A DNA stretch of 64,000 nucleotides from positions 5,412,001 to 5,476,000 of the forward strand of contig NZ_CP080519.1 of NCBI RefSeq assembly GCF_019468465.1. Direction: 5' to 3'. Source of the DNA: Amycolatopsis sp. DSM 110486. Its GTDB lineage: Bacteria > Actinomycetota > Actinomycetes > Mycobacteriales > Pseudonocardiaceae. Made by a program: the position numbers and the translations under genes. Shown in pieces: positions 8,857-16,703 of the stretch (positions are counted from its first letter, which is position 1; every line of letters begins with the position of its first letter). A model generated the notes under the pieces. That model saw nothing but the letters and a program-made list of their open reading frames with translations, was not told the DNA's origin and ran no database searches.

Positions 8857-9860
8857 CGGCCGCCGGCGAGGCGGAGTTCGCAGTGCTCGCCGACCGTCAT
8901 CGTCCGGAGCTGCTCGCGCACTGCTACCGGATGCTCGGGTCGCTGCAGGAATCGGAAGATCTCGTGCAGGAAACGTACTTGCGCGCCTGGCGCTACTACG
9001 ACCGGTTCGAGGGCCGCTCCTCGGTGCGGTTGTGGCTGTACAAGATCGCGACCACGACGTGCCTGACCGCGCTCAAGAACCGCCGGCGCCGACCGCTTCC
9101 GTCGGGCCTCAGCGCGCCGTCGGACGACGCCGAGGTGGCGCTCGGCGGGCCGGAAGCGGACATCCCCTGGCTGCAGCCGGCGCCCGACAGCCTGTTGCAC
9201 GCCTCCACCGCCGACCCCGCGACGGTCGTGTCCGGCCGCGCCGGGGTGCGGCTGGCGTTCGTCGCGGCCCTGCAGCAGCTGTCCGCGCGGCAGCGCGCGG
9301 TCCTGATCCTGCGCGACGTCCTCGGCTGGCACGCCAGAGAGGTCGCCGAGATGCTCGACACCTCCGTCGCCGCGGTCACCAGCGCGTTGCAACGCGCCCG
9401 GGCCCACCTGGCTCAGGCCGGTCCGATTGCGGACGACGTCGCCGAACCCACGGAACCCGAGCTGCGGAACCTTCTCGACCGCTACGTCGCGGCCTTCGAA
9501 CACGCGGACGTCGCCGCGCTGGCGAACCTGCTGCGGGCCGACGTCGAGCTGGAGATGCCTCCGATTCCCACGTGGTTCACCGGCGCCGACGTGGTGTGCG
9601 CGTTTTTGGCCAGGGAGGTCCTGAGCACGCCGGGTCAGTGGCGCCTGATCGCCACGCGCGCCAACGGCGCCCCCGCCTTCGCCGTGTACCAGCGCGGCGG
9701 CGATGGCGCTTTCCACGCCTACGGTGTGCAGGTTCTTTCGCTGATCGGTGCGCACGTCGCCCGCATCAACGCCTTTCTCGATCCCGGCCTGATCGCCGCC
9801 TTCGACCTGCCTGCGGTGGTACCGGCACCACCTGCCACTCCGCGCGCTGCCCGGACGTGA
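8853..9860 (+). CDS. ECF-type RNA polymerase sigma factor with SnoaL-like C-terminal domain
   Basis: A 335-residue sigma factor. Region 2 spans about residues 10-80, with YRMLGSLQESEDLVQETYLRAW and the DNA-melting segment SVRLWLYKIATTTCL. Region 4 spans about 135-190, with LSARQRAVLILRDVLGWHAREVAEML. A SnoaL-like ketosteroid-isomerase fold follows (about 205-325). This extended class (SigJ/ECF41-like) has no classical anti-sigma factor; the C-terminal domain modulates activity, and members often activate their own promoter and a neighbouring oxidoreductase gene. The arrangement here matches that: the promoter-like sequence in front of the gene recurs before the SDR at 10.5 kb. The next gene starts inside this stop codon (GTGA). 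Confidence 0.92.
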   Translation: MTAAGEAEFAVLADRHRPELLAHCYRMLGSLQESEDLVQETYLRAWRYYDRFEGRSSVRLWLYKIATTTCLTALKNRRRRPLPSGLSAPSDDAEVALGGPEADIPWLQPAPDSLLHASTADPATVVSGRAGVRLAFVAALQQLSARQRAVLILRDVLGWHAREVAEMLDTSVAAVTSALQRARAHLAQAGPIADDVAEPTEPELRNLLDRYVAAFEHADVAALANLLRADVELEMPPIPTWFTGADVVCAFLAREVLSTPGQWRLIATRANGAPAFAVYQRGGDGAFHAYGVQVLSLIGAHVARINAFLDPGLIAAFDLPAVVPAPPATPRAART

Positions 9861-10444
9861 GCGGGCCGCTCGTGCGTCCCGGCGGCGAGGAGAGGTCCGT
9901 TCTCGGCAGCGCCGCCCGGTACCTGTTGCGCAGCGTCCTGTTGGCGCGCGACGCCGATCTGTCGGCACGGACACCGTGCCCGGATTGGAACCTGGGTGAC
10001 CTGCTCCGCCACGTCCGAGCGTCGCTGGAAGATCTCACCGGAGTGCTGATCGCGAGCGAGCCACCGTACGCCCGCGGCCCGGAGCCCGACGCGGAGCCGG
10101 TCGCCGCGATCCGCGCCCGCCTCGTCGACCTCGTGGTCGCGTGGGCTTTTGTCCTGCCGGGCGATCGCTGGTGCGAGGTCGGGGATCGGCGGGTTCAGGC
10201 GGAGATCGTGGTGTACACCGCGGCCACCGAAATGGTCGTGCACGGCTGGGACATTTCGCAGAGCTGCGGAGCACAACACCTCATTCCCGCCGAACTGGCG
10301 CGGAGTCTGCTCGCTGTGTCGCGGCCCCTGGTCGAGGCCGGTGCCGGAGTTCGGGCGTTCGCCACTTCACTGAGTTCCCCGGCGACGGCAACACCGGGCG
10401 AACGACTGCTCGCACTCTTCGGCCGGAGCCCGGATTCCCGATGA
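9857..10444 (+). CDS. TIGR03086-type / maleylpyruvate-isomerase N-terminal-domain protein (DinB-like fold)
   Basis: The 195-residue protein begins at GTG 9857, overlapping the sigma-factor stop by 4 nt. It carries the N-terminal signature of the actinobacterial mycothiol-dependent/DinB-like family: TPCPDWNLGDLLRHVRASLE, then a helical middle and TEMVVHGWDISQSCG. The Asp-His spacing fits the family's metal- or mycothiol-binding site (His in LRHV and in VVHGWD). Members act as thiol-dependent isomerases or transferases or have unknown functions. Coupling to the sigma factor suggests it belongs to the same stress or detoxification response, or modulates the sigma factor. Its last codons overlap the second promoter-like repeat. 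Confidence 0.75.
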   Translation: MSGPLVRPGGEERSVLGSAARYLLRSVLLARDADLSARTPCPDWNLGDLLRHVRASLEDLTGVLIASEPPYARGPEPDAEPVAAIRARLVDLVVAWAFVLPGDRWCEVGDRRVQAEIVVYTAATEMVVHGWDISQSCGAQHLIPAELARSLLAVSRPLVEAGAGVRAFATSLSSPATATPGERLLALFGRSPDSR

Positions 10445-10469
10445 GTTCACGCACGCCCGGTTGTCTCTA
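10440..10469 (+). promoter_or_regulatory. putative ECF-sigma-dependent promoter, copy B, before the SDR gene
   Basis: GATGAGTT (10440-10447) and TTGTCTCTA (10461-10469) have the same 13-nt spacing as at 8711-8740, and 25 of 30 positions are identical overall. The segment overlaps the stop codon of the preceding gene. Transcription would begin near 10475, downstream of the only ATG (10441) in the SDR reading frame. A small hairpin, GGTGGC (10477-10482) with GCCACC (10491-10496), would lie at the 5' end of the mRNA just before the ribosome site. Confidence 0.6.
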
Positions 10470-10518
10470 TTCGGGTGGTGGCCCGAAACCGCCACCCGAG
10501 ACAGAGGAGATCGTCATC

Positions 10519-11247
10519 ATCACGAGCATCGCAGGCAAAACCGTTCTCATCACCGGAAGCAACCGTGGCATCGGACAGGCGCTCGTCGAAGAAGCTCTGA
10601 AGCGAAACGCGAAGCGGGTCTACGCCGGGATGCGGCACCCCTCGGCCCACGCGGACCGGCGGGTCACCGCGCTCGCCCTGGACGTGACCGACGCGGCACA
10701 GATCCGCGAAGCCGCCGCCGAGGTCGAAGCTCTCGACGTCCTCGTCAACAACGCGGGTATCGCGCTTTACGACGACCTGAGTGATCGCTCGGTGCTCCAG
10801 CAGCACCTCGCCGTGAACCTCTTCGGTACCCACAGCGTGACCCAGGCCTTCCTGCCCTTGCTGATGCGGTCCGCCGGCGCCGTCGTCAACAACCTGTCGG
10901 TCAACGCGTTCGCCCCGTTCCCGCTCATCCCGGCCTACTCGATCTCGAAAGCCGCCGCGTTCTCCCTCACACAATCACTGCGCGCGCTGGTCGCCGAACA
11001 CGACGTCAGCGTTCACGCTGTCCTCACCGGCATCGTGGACACCGACATGTCGCGAGGCGTCGACATTCCGAAGGCCTCCCCGGAGTCCGTCGCGCGCGGG
11101 ATCTTCGACGGGGTGGAAAAGGGCGAAGAGGATATCTTCCCGGATCCCATGGCCCAGTCCCAAGCCGAAAGCTGGCGCACTGGGGCGGCGAAGGAGCTGG
11201 AGCGCCAGTACGCGGCGATCGCGGGGGCGAGCGCCCAGCGTGTCTGA
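10519..11247 (+). CDS. short-chain dehydrogenase/reductase, probable AUC start
   Basis: A classical SDR of about 242 residues. It has the cofactor motif TGSNRGIG, the NNAG motif in LVNNAGIALYDD, the Ser of the NNLS strand, and the catalytic pair YSISK. The substrate cannot be deduced. The N-terminus is unusual: relatives begin M-TSIAGK, and here the corresponding codon is ATC (10519-10521), 9 nt after an excellent GAGGAG (10504-10509). No ATG, GTG or TTG lies between the inferred transcription start and the Rossmann motif. The only upstream in-frame ATG (10441) falls inside the promoter. It is the first gene after promoter copy B and heads the run to 13.7 kb. Confidence 0.85.
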   Translation: MTSIAGKTVLITGSNRGIGQALVEEALKRNAKRVYAGMRHPSAHADRRVTALALDVTDAAQIREAAAEVEALDVLVNNAGIALYDDLSDRSVLQQHLAVNLFGTHSVTQAFLPLLMRSAGAVVNNLSVNAFAPFPLIPAYSISKAAAFSLTQSLRALVAEHDVSVHAVLTGIVDTDMSRGVDIPKASPESVARGIFDGVEKGEEDIFPDPMAQSQAESWRTGAAKELERQYAAIAGASAQRV

Positions 11248-11283
11248 TCCCGGAATCGACCACAGCGAAAAGGGGAGCGGACC

Positions 11284-12066
11284 ATGCTGCTCGAAGGCAA
11301 GAACGCGATCGTCTACGGTGCCGCCGGCGCGGCCGGCAGCGCCGTGGCCCGAGCTTTCGCCCGTGAAGGGGCGCGGGTCTTTCTGACTGGCCGGAACCTC
11401 GCCAAGCTCGACGCACTGGCCAAGGAGATCGGCGGAGCGGCGGAGACGGCGGTGGTCGACGCACTCGACGAAACGGCCGTGGAGAGCCATTGCGACGCGG
11501 TGGTGCAGGCGGCGGGAAGGATCGACATCTCCTTCAACGCGGTCGGGATTCCGCAGCAAGGCCTGCAAGGAATCCCGCTGACCGACCTGCCGGTGGCGAG
11601 TTTTCTGGTGCCGATCACCACCTACACCCGGGCTCACTTCGTCACCGCCAGGGCCGCTGCGCGCCGCATGACGGTTCAGCGGTCCGGCGTGATCCTGATG
11701 CACACACCGGAACCAGGCCGGGTGGGTGTCCCGATGCTCGGCGGAATGGGCCCTGCCTGGGCCGCGCTCGAAGCCCTCAACCGGGAACTCTCGGTGGAAT
11801 ACGCGCGGTCCGGGGTCCGGGCCGTCTGCCTGCGCACCACGGGCATGGAGGAGACCTCGACGATCGATGTCGTCTTCGGGTTGCACGCCGACGCGCTCGG
11901 CATCACGAAAGAACAGTTCGCGACCGTTGTCGCCGAAACGACCCACCGCAAGCGTGCGACCACGCTGGCGGAGTTCGCCGAGGTGGCCGCTTTCGTCGCC
12001 TCTGAGAAGGCGGCCGCGATGACCGGCACGGTCGCCAACCTGACCGGCGGGGTCATCGTCGACTGA
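11284..12066 (+). CDS. SDR-fold protein without the catalytic Tyr-Lys pair (copy 1)
   Basis: A 260-residue SDR-fold protein with an altered cofactor loop (YGAAGAAGSAVA) and an NAVG in place of NNAG. Where classical SDRs carry Y-x3-K this one reads MGPAW before AALEALNREL, so Tyr becomes Met and Lys becomes Trp. The usual catalytic Ser region reads ILMHTPEP. It therefore probably cannot catalyse ordinary NAD(P)-dependent carbonyl chemistry, though it may still bind nucleotide or act as a subunit. The paralogue at 12882-13673 has the same substitutions. ATG 11284 follows AAAAGGGGAG. It lies 36 nt after the preceding SDR and should be co-transcribed. Confidence 0.85.
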   Translation: MLLEGKNAIVYGAAGAAGSAVARAFAREGARVFLTGRNLAKLDALAKEIGGAAETAVVDALDETAVESHCDAVVQAAGRIDISFNAVGIPQQGLQGIPLTDLPVASFLVPITTYTRAHFVTARAAARRMTVQRSGVILMHTPEPGRVGVPMLGGMGPAWAALEALNRELSVEYARSGVRAVCLRTTGMEETSTIDVVFGLHADALGITKEQFATVVAETTHRKRATTLAEFAEVAAFVASEKAAAMTGTVANLTGGVIVD

Positions 12067-12117
12067 GTTCCGGCCCGTAAGGCGCGGGCCGAGAAGATCC
12101 GATGCGGAGGACACCCC

Positions 12118-12879
12118 ATGACCACTGACGTGACGGATGTGAAGGTTCGCGCCGAACGGCTGCGCGAGCTCCACAGTGGAGAGATGCTCGTGCTGCCCAA
12201 CGTGTGGGACGCGGCGAGCGCGGCGATCGTGGCCGAAGCGGGGTTTCCCGCGGTCGCCACCGCGAGCGCCGCCATTTCGGCGATGCTCGGCCATCCCGAC
12301 GGTGAGGGTGCGCCGTGGGAGGAGATGTTCGCCGCTGCCGGCCGCGTCGTCCGCGCGGTTTCGGTTCCGGTCACGGTGGACGCCGAAGCGGGATACGGCA
12401 TGCGGCCGCGTGAATTGGTCGACCGCTTGCTGGACATCGGCGCGGCCGGCTGCAACCTGGAGGACAGCGACCACCGCAACGGCGGGCTGGTCGAGGCCGG
12501 TGCGCAGGCCGACCGGCTCGCGGCCGTCCGCGCCGCCGCCGAGGGCGCCGGCGTCCCGATCGTGATCAACGCCCGTGCCGACACCTTCTTGCCCACCAGC
12601 GGAATCCCGGAACCGGACCGGCTCGCGGAAGCGATCCGGCGGGGTCGGCTCTACCGAGCCGCGGGCGCCGACTGCGTCTACCCGATCGGCGTACGCGACC
12701 GGCGTGACCTCGCCACGCTTGTCGCCGAGCTGCCCGGCCCGGTCAACGGCAACACGGGCGAGCAGTTGGAGCTGTCCACACTGCGGGAGCTCGGTGTGGC
12801 CCGAGTGTCCTACGGCCCCCGCTTCTACCGCTCGGCCCTGGCCGACCTGAAGACCGCCGTCGAGAAGATCAGGAGCTGA
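12118..12879 (+). CDS. isocitrate lyase / phosphoenolpyruvate mutase family protein
   Basis: A 253-residue TIM-barrel protein of the ICL/PEPM superfamily. The metal- and substrate-binding segment reads VTVDAEAGYG (about residues 82-91). It is followed by NLEDSD and, after the barrel turn, VINARAD, all standard for the family. The KKCGH catalytic loop of true isocitrate lyases is absent, so C-C or P-C bond chemistry on a small alpha-oxo acid is possible but the substrate is unknown. ATG 12118 follows GCGGAGGAC. It is sandwiched between two closely related SDR-like genes with gaps of 51 and 2 nt, which implies a joint function. Confidence 0.88.
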   Translation: MTTDVTDVKVRAERLRELHSGEMLVLPNVWDAASAAIVAEAGFPAVATASAAISAMLGHPDGEGAPWEEMFAAAGRVVRAVSVPVTVDAEAGYGMRPRELVDRLLDIGAAGCNLEDSDHRNGGLVEAGAQADRLAAVRAAAEGAGVPIVINARADTFLPTSGIPEPDRLAEAIRRGRLYRAAGADCVYPIGVRDRRDLATLVAELPGPVNGNTGEQLELSTLRELGVARVSYGPRFYRSALADLKTAVEKIRS

Positions 12880-12881
12880 AA

Positions 12882-13673
12882 GTGCTGCTGGAAAAGAAGA
12901 ACGCGCTCGTTTACGGAGCGGGCGGGGCGATCGGAAGCGCCGTCGCGCTGGCCTTCGCCGCCGGGGGAGCCCGGGTCTTCCTCGCCGGGCGCACCCGCGC
13001 CGGTCTGGAGGTGGTCGCCGAGAAGATCCGGGCCGAGGGCGGTGTCGCCGACGTCGCCACGGTGGACGTGCTGGAGGTCGACGCCGTCGAAGCGCACGCG
13101 GACGCGGTGGTGAGCGAGGCGGGATCGCTCGACGTTTCGTTCAACGCGACCAGCCTCCCGCAGACGGGTATTCAGGGCACCCGGCTCGTCGACTTGTCTC
13201 CCGAGGCCTTCGCCCTGCCCATGACCACCTACCCCATGGCCACCTTCCTCACCGCCCGGGCCGCGGGACGGCGCATGATCGAGCAGGGATCGGGGGTGAT
13301 CCTCACGATCACCGCATCTCCGTCGCGAACAGCCACTCCGCGAATGGGTGGGATGGCGCCGGCGTGGTCGGCGGTCGAATCGCTGGCACGGGGCCTGGCG
13401 GCCGAGCTCGGACCGCACGGTGTCCGCGTCGTGTGCCTGAACGCGGCGGGAATGCCGGAGACGACGCAGCTCACCGAGGTCTACGGCTTGCACGCCGACG
13501 CGTACGGCATCAGCCGCGACGCGTTCCAGGACCGCATGGAGACGCTGACACTGCGGAAGAAGCTGCCCACGGTCGCCGAGATCGCCAACGTGGCAGCGTT
13601 CGTCGCTTCGGACCGCTCCAGCGCGATGACCGGCGCGATCGCCAACGTCACCGGCGGCCTGGTCGTCGACTGA
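12882..13673 (+). CDS. SDR-fold protein without the catalytic Tyr-Lys pair (copy 2)
   Basis: A 263-residue paralogue of the protein at 11284-12066. Both open with LLE-KNA-VYGA, share NA for NNAG in the fourth strand, and end in TG-(I/V)AN(V/L)TGG-VVD. The active-site segment reads MAPAW before SAVESLARGL, again replacing Tyr by Met and Lys by Trp. The GTG at 12882 follows AGGAGC and lies 2 nt past the previous stop, so translation is coupled. Two non-canonical SDR subunits around one ICL/PEPM protein could form a heteromeric enzyme or a substrate-binding scaffold; this is inference. A convergent terminator follows. Confidence 0.85.
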   Translation: MLLEKKNALVYGAGGAIGSAVALAFAAGGARVFLAGRTRAGLEVVAEKIRAEGGVADVATVDVLEVDAVEAHADAVVSEAGSLDVSFNATSLPQTGIQGTRLVDLSPEAFALPMTTYPMATFLTARAAGRRMIEQGSGVILTITASPSRTATPRMGGMAPAWSAVESLARGLAAELGPHGVRVVCLNAAGMPETTQLTEVYGLHADAYGISRDAFQDRMETLTLRKKLPTVAEIANVAAFVASDRSSAMTGAIANVTGGLVVD

Positions 13674-13682
13674 GGGGAGCCC

Positions 13683-13726
13683 GGTGGCGGCGGCTCGCCT
13701 GGCACTTCAACCTAGCCGCCGCCACC
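13683..13726. terminator. bidirectional terminator between the SDR operon and the MFS gene
   Basis: GGTGGCGGCGGCT (13683-13695) pairs perfectly with 13714-13726. The right arm is made from the last Gly codons and stop of the MFS gene, so the hairpin serves both convergent transcripts. Confidence 0.7.
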
Positions 13727-14938
13727 CGCCGACGAACCGGCCTCTGCCGGTGTGTGGCGCATCTTCCGCACCACCGGCGACAACAACGGCACCAACGCCG
13801 CCACCGCCAGCACCACCCCACCGGCCGTGGCCACCGGCCCGGCGCCGAACGCCGAAGCCAACGGCCCCGCCGACAGCTGACCGATCGGAATCCCCACATA
13901 AGACCCGAAGTCGTCATAAGCGGCCATCCGCGAGAGCAGATGGTCGGGGACGTTCTCCTGCACCGTCGTATCCCACGCGACGTTCGCGACCCCACCGCCG
14001 AGCCCTGCCACCAGCGCCGCGGCAGCAAGCGCGACGAAACCCGGCGAAGTCCCCAGCACGATCAGCGGCGTGGCCGACAAGGCGGCGCACACCTGCCCCA
14101 AGCTCAGCAGCCGGCGAGCCGCCACCCGGTACATGACCACACCCGTGATCAGCACCCCCGCGGCCCGCACGCTCAGCACCGCACCCCACGACGCCTCGCC
14201 GATGGTGGCGCGCGCGATGGTCGGCCCGAGGACCTGCCAGACGCCGGTCTGCGCGATGTTGACGACCGTGAACGCCGCCACGATCTGCCACAGCCACGTG
14301 ATCCGCCGGAACGCGTGCCAGCCCTCGCGGATGCCGCGCAGGACGCCCGCCCGCGACGAGCCGACGACCGGAGGGAGGCGGAGAAAGCTGAACGCCAGGC
14401 CGGCCACCACGAACGACAAGCCGTCCGCCGCGATGGCCCAGCCGCCGCCGACGGTGGCCACGAGGACACCCGCGACGGAAGGCCCCGCCACCTTCGAGAT
14501 GTTGCGCGCCGATGACAGCAGCGAGTTCGCCTGACGCAACAACCCCCGGTCGACCAGTTGCGGCACGATCCCGCGCAGGGCCGGCGTCGTGAACGCCGTG
14601 AGCACCCCGTTGGCGAACTCTGTACACACCAGGAACGGCAGCGAGTAGTTTCCCGTCAGCAGCACCCCCGCCGCCACGAGCTGGGTCGCGCCGCTGCCCA
14701 GGTTGGCGAGGCGCAGCACCAGGTCACGCGGGAAGCGGTCGGCCACCGAGCCCCCGACCAGCAGCAACGCGAGCATCGGCACCATGTTCGACGCCAGCAC
14801 GATGCCGAGGTCCCCGGAGTCCGGGCTGGCGTCGAGCACCGCGAACGCGAGCGCCACCGGCGTCATCGAGCTGCCGAGCAACGACACCATCCGCGCGCCG
14901 AAGAACACGGCGAAGCGCCGCGACGCCAGAACCCCCAT
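13712..14938 (-). CDS. MFS transporter (MFS_3 / EntS-like exporter)
   Basis: A 408-residue integral membrane protein with about 12 hydrophobic segments in two halves. The loop between helices 2 and 3 carries GGSVADRFPRDLVLRLANL, the MFS motif A variant typical of the EntS/MFS_3 branch. The C-terminus is a short Gly-rich cytoplasmic tail. This branch exports siderophores, macrolides and other small molecules, and no substrate can be assigned here. ATG 14938 is used. It stands alone, convergent with the ECF-sigma operon, and its own regulator is not adjacent. Confidence 0.85.
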   Translation of the reverse strand: MGVLASRRFAVFFGARMVSLLGSSMTPVALAFAVLDASPDSGDLGIVLASNMVPMLALLLVGGSVADRFPRDLVLRLANLGSGATQLVAAGVLLTGNYSLPFLVCTEFANGVLTAFTTPALRGIVPQLVDRGLLRQANSLLSSARNISKVAGPSVAGVLVATVGGGWAIAADGLSFVVAGLAFSFLRLPPVVGSSRAGVLRGIREGWHAFRRITWLWQIVAAFTVVNIAQTGVWQVLGPTIARATIGEASWGAVLSVRAAGVLITGVVMYRVAARRLLSLGQVCAALSATPLIVLGTSPGFVALAAAALVAGLGGGVANVAWDTTVQENVPDHLLSRMAAYDDFGSYVGIPIGQLSAGPLASAFGAGPVATAGGVVLAVAALVPLLSPVVRKMRHTPAEAGSSAGGGG

Positions 14939-15062
14939 TCGATCATCGTGCCAGCGGGGCCGTGGGCCGTCGAAGGAGTTTCAGCCTGAACCCGGCGCGT
15001 GAACATCCGACGGCGACGACGGAAACAGGCGCTCGCAAGGCTTCTTCGCGAGGCTCGATCTC

Positions 15063-15256
15063 GTGGGAGACCTCCGCTGGGTGGTGGCGTTGTGGTCGAA
15101 CCCGTTCGAGCGGATCGTGGTTTCCGGGACGGTGGTCGAGGTCACCGACAACCTGGGAAACTCGGTCTCTTTCGATCTCCTCGACCCGAACTTCTCCTGG
15201 CAGGGGAGACGTTCGTCGCGGAAGCTTCCCCCAACCCCGGCCAGCAGCAATCATGA
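15063..15256 (+). pseudogene. small frameshifted reading frame upstream of the NCS1 permease
   Basis: From GTG 15063 (GAGG 9 nt upstream) a natural-looking peptide runs through SGTVVEVTDNLGNSVSF and DLLDPNFSWQG. It then turns into unnatural sequence at the GGGG run near 15203-15206. Adding one G there restores a sensible end, GETFVAEASPNPGQQQS with stop at 15254-15256, for a protein of about 64 residues. I do not recognise the family. This may be a decayed gene, a sequencing indel, or a chance frame. The remainder of the 348-nt gap between the MFS gene and the permease shows no other gene. Confidence 0.35.
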
Positions 15257-15286
15257 CACCCGGCAAAACGGGAGAAGGGCCAGTAC

Positions 15287-16660
15287 ATGAGCGGGATCGA
15301 CGCGGAAGTCTTCGGGGGACGCATGCCGTCCGGCGCGGGCGACTTCGCCATCGAGACGCACGGCATCAGGCCCGTGCCCGAGGCGAACCGGTTCGGCCGG
15401 CCGTGGCGGCTCGCGAGCGTGTGGTTCGCGCCCAACCTCACCATGACCGCCGTCTTCACCGGCACGCTCGGTTCGACGCTGGGGCTGGGCTTCACGACCG
15501 GGTTCATCGTCGCGCTCGTCGGCACGATCCTCGGCTCGCTGCCGCCCGCGTACCTGTCGACCTGGGGCCCGCGAACGGGCGCGGGCCAACTGCCGCTCGC
15601 GCGCCTGCCATTCGGCCGCACGGTGGTGCTGCCGGGGCTCGTGCAATGGCTCGGCAGCATCGCGTGGGACGCGCTGGTCGGGCTCTTCGGCGGCGAAGCG
15701 CTGGCGGAGCTCACAGGGCTGCCGTTCTGGCTCGCCGTGGTCCTCGTGCTGGCCCTGCAATGCCTGCTCGGCGTGTTCGGCTACGCCGTGATCCACCGCG
15801 TGCAGGCCGTGATGAGCGCGGTGCTCGTGGTCGCGTTCGTGGCGCTCGCGGTCAAGGTCGTCCTCGACCACCCGATCACCTTCACCGACTCCGCGACCGG
15901 CGGCGACTACGCGGGCGCCATCGTGCTGTTCTCCACGATCACGCTCAGCCTCGCCATCTCGTGGGCGCCCTACGCCGCCGACTTCAGCCGCTACCTGCCC
16001 GCCGACACGAAGCCGGCCGGGGTCTTCTGGTTCACGCTGCTCGGGCTCGTCGCGTCGTACGCGCTGGGTGAGGGCATCGGCCTCGCGCTCGGCTCGGCGC
16101 TGGGCGACCAGACCGCCGCCGGCGTCTCGCAGCTGGTCGGCGGCGGCGCGGTCGGCGGGCTGGCGCTGCTGGTGATCGCGCTGGCCGCCGTGTCGTCCAA
16201 CGCCATGAACGACTACAGCGGCTCGCTCGCCCTCCAAACGGTCGGCGTGCGGCTGCGCCGCCCGGTGTCCGCGGTCGTGGTGACCGTGCTGGCGTTCGTG
16301 CTCATCCTCTGGATGCACAGCGGCGACCTGTCGGCGAAGTTCGAGAACGTGCTGCTGTTCGTGAGCTACTGGATCCCGCCGTTCCTGGGCGTCGTGGTGC
16401 CCGACTGGCTGCGTCGCACGAAGCACGGCCGACGCTTCGACATTGGCGCTGAGCTGCGGAAACCCACCCGGTCATGGGCGGCGCTCGTGGCGTTCTTGGT
16501 CGGCTTCGCGGCGGCGGTGCCGTTCATGAACACCACCGTCTACACCGGACCTGTCGCCGCCGCCCTGCACGGTGCGGATCTGGCGTACTACGCGGGGTTC
16601 GTGGTTTCGCTGGTGGCGTACTTGATCCTGCGCGGCGAAAAGAAGGTTGACCTCCAGTAA
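15287..16660 (+). CDS. NCS1-family nucleobase:cation symporter (cytosine/purine permease)
   Basis: A 457-residue membrane protein with 12 predicted helices, typical of NCS1 permeases. Its N-terminus has the family pattern GIRPVPEANRFGRPWRLASVWFAPN. Helix 6 and the adjacent loop read SWAPYAADFSRYLP, the conserved region near the substrate and cation sites. The likely substrate is cytosine, another purine or pyrimidine base, or a hydantoin, imported with H+ or Na+. ATG 15287 follows GGGAGAAGG. No nucleobase catabolic genes are adjacent. Its last codons (KKVDLQ) contain the promoter and operator of the next gene. Confidence 0.88.
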   Translation: MSGIDAEVFGGRMPSGAGDFAIETHGIRPVPEANRFGRPWRLASVWFAPNLTMTAVFTGTLGSTLGLGFTTGFIVALVGTILGSLPPAYLSTWGPRTGAGQLPLARLPFGRTVVLPGLVQWLGSIAWDALVGLFGGEALAELTGLPFWLAVVLVLALQCLLGVFGYAVIHRVQAVMSAVLVVAFVALAVKVVLDHPITFTDSATGGDYAGAIVLFSTITLSLAISWAPYAADFSRYLPADTKPAGVFWFTLLGLVASYALGEGIGLALGSALGDQTAAGVSQLVGGGAVGGLALLVIALAAVSSNAMNDYSGSLALQTVGVRLRRPVSAVVVTVLAFVLILWMHSGDLSAKFENVLLFVSYWIPPFLGVVVPDWLRRTKHGRRFDIGAELRKPTRSWAALVAFLVGFAAAVPFMNTTVYTGPVAAALHGADLAYYAGFVVSLVAYLILRGEKKVDLQ

Positions 16661-16676
16661 GGTAGAGGTCGCACGC
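16647..16676 (+). promoter_or_regulatory. MerR/SoxR-type promoter with 19-nt spacer before the SDR-QueA pair
   Basis: The -35 element TTGACC (16647-16652) is followed by an unusually long 19-nt spacer and a weak -10 CACGCT (16672-16677). The inverted repeat GACCTC (16649-16654) / GAGGTC (16665-16670) lies in the spacer. That geometry is the signature of promoters twisted open by MerR-family activators such as SoxR. The repeat overlaps the stop codon of the NCS1 gene. No MerR gene is in the window. Confidence 0.65.
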
Positions 16677-16703
16677 TGGCTGGTACCTACTCCAGGAGGA
16701 ACC

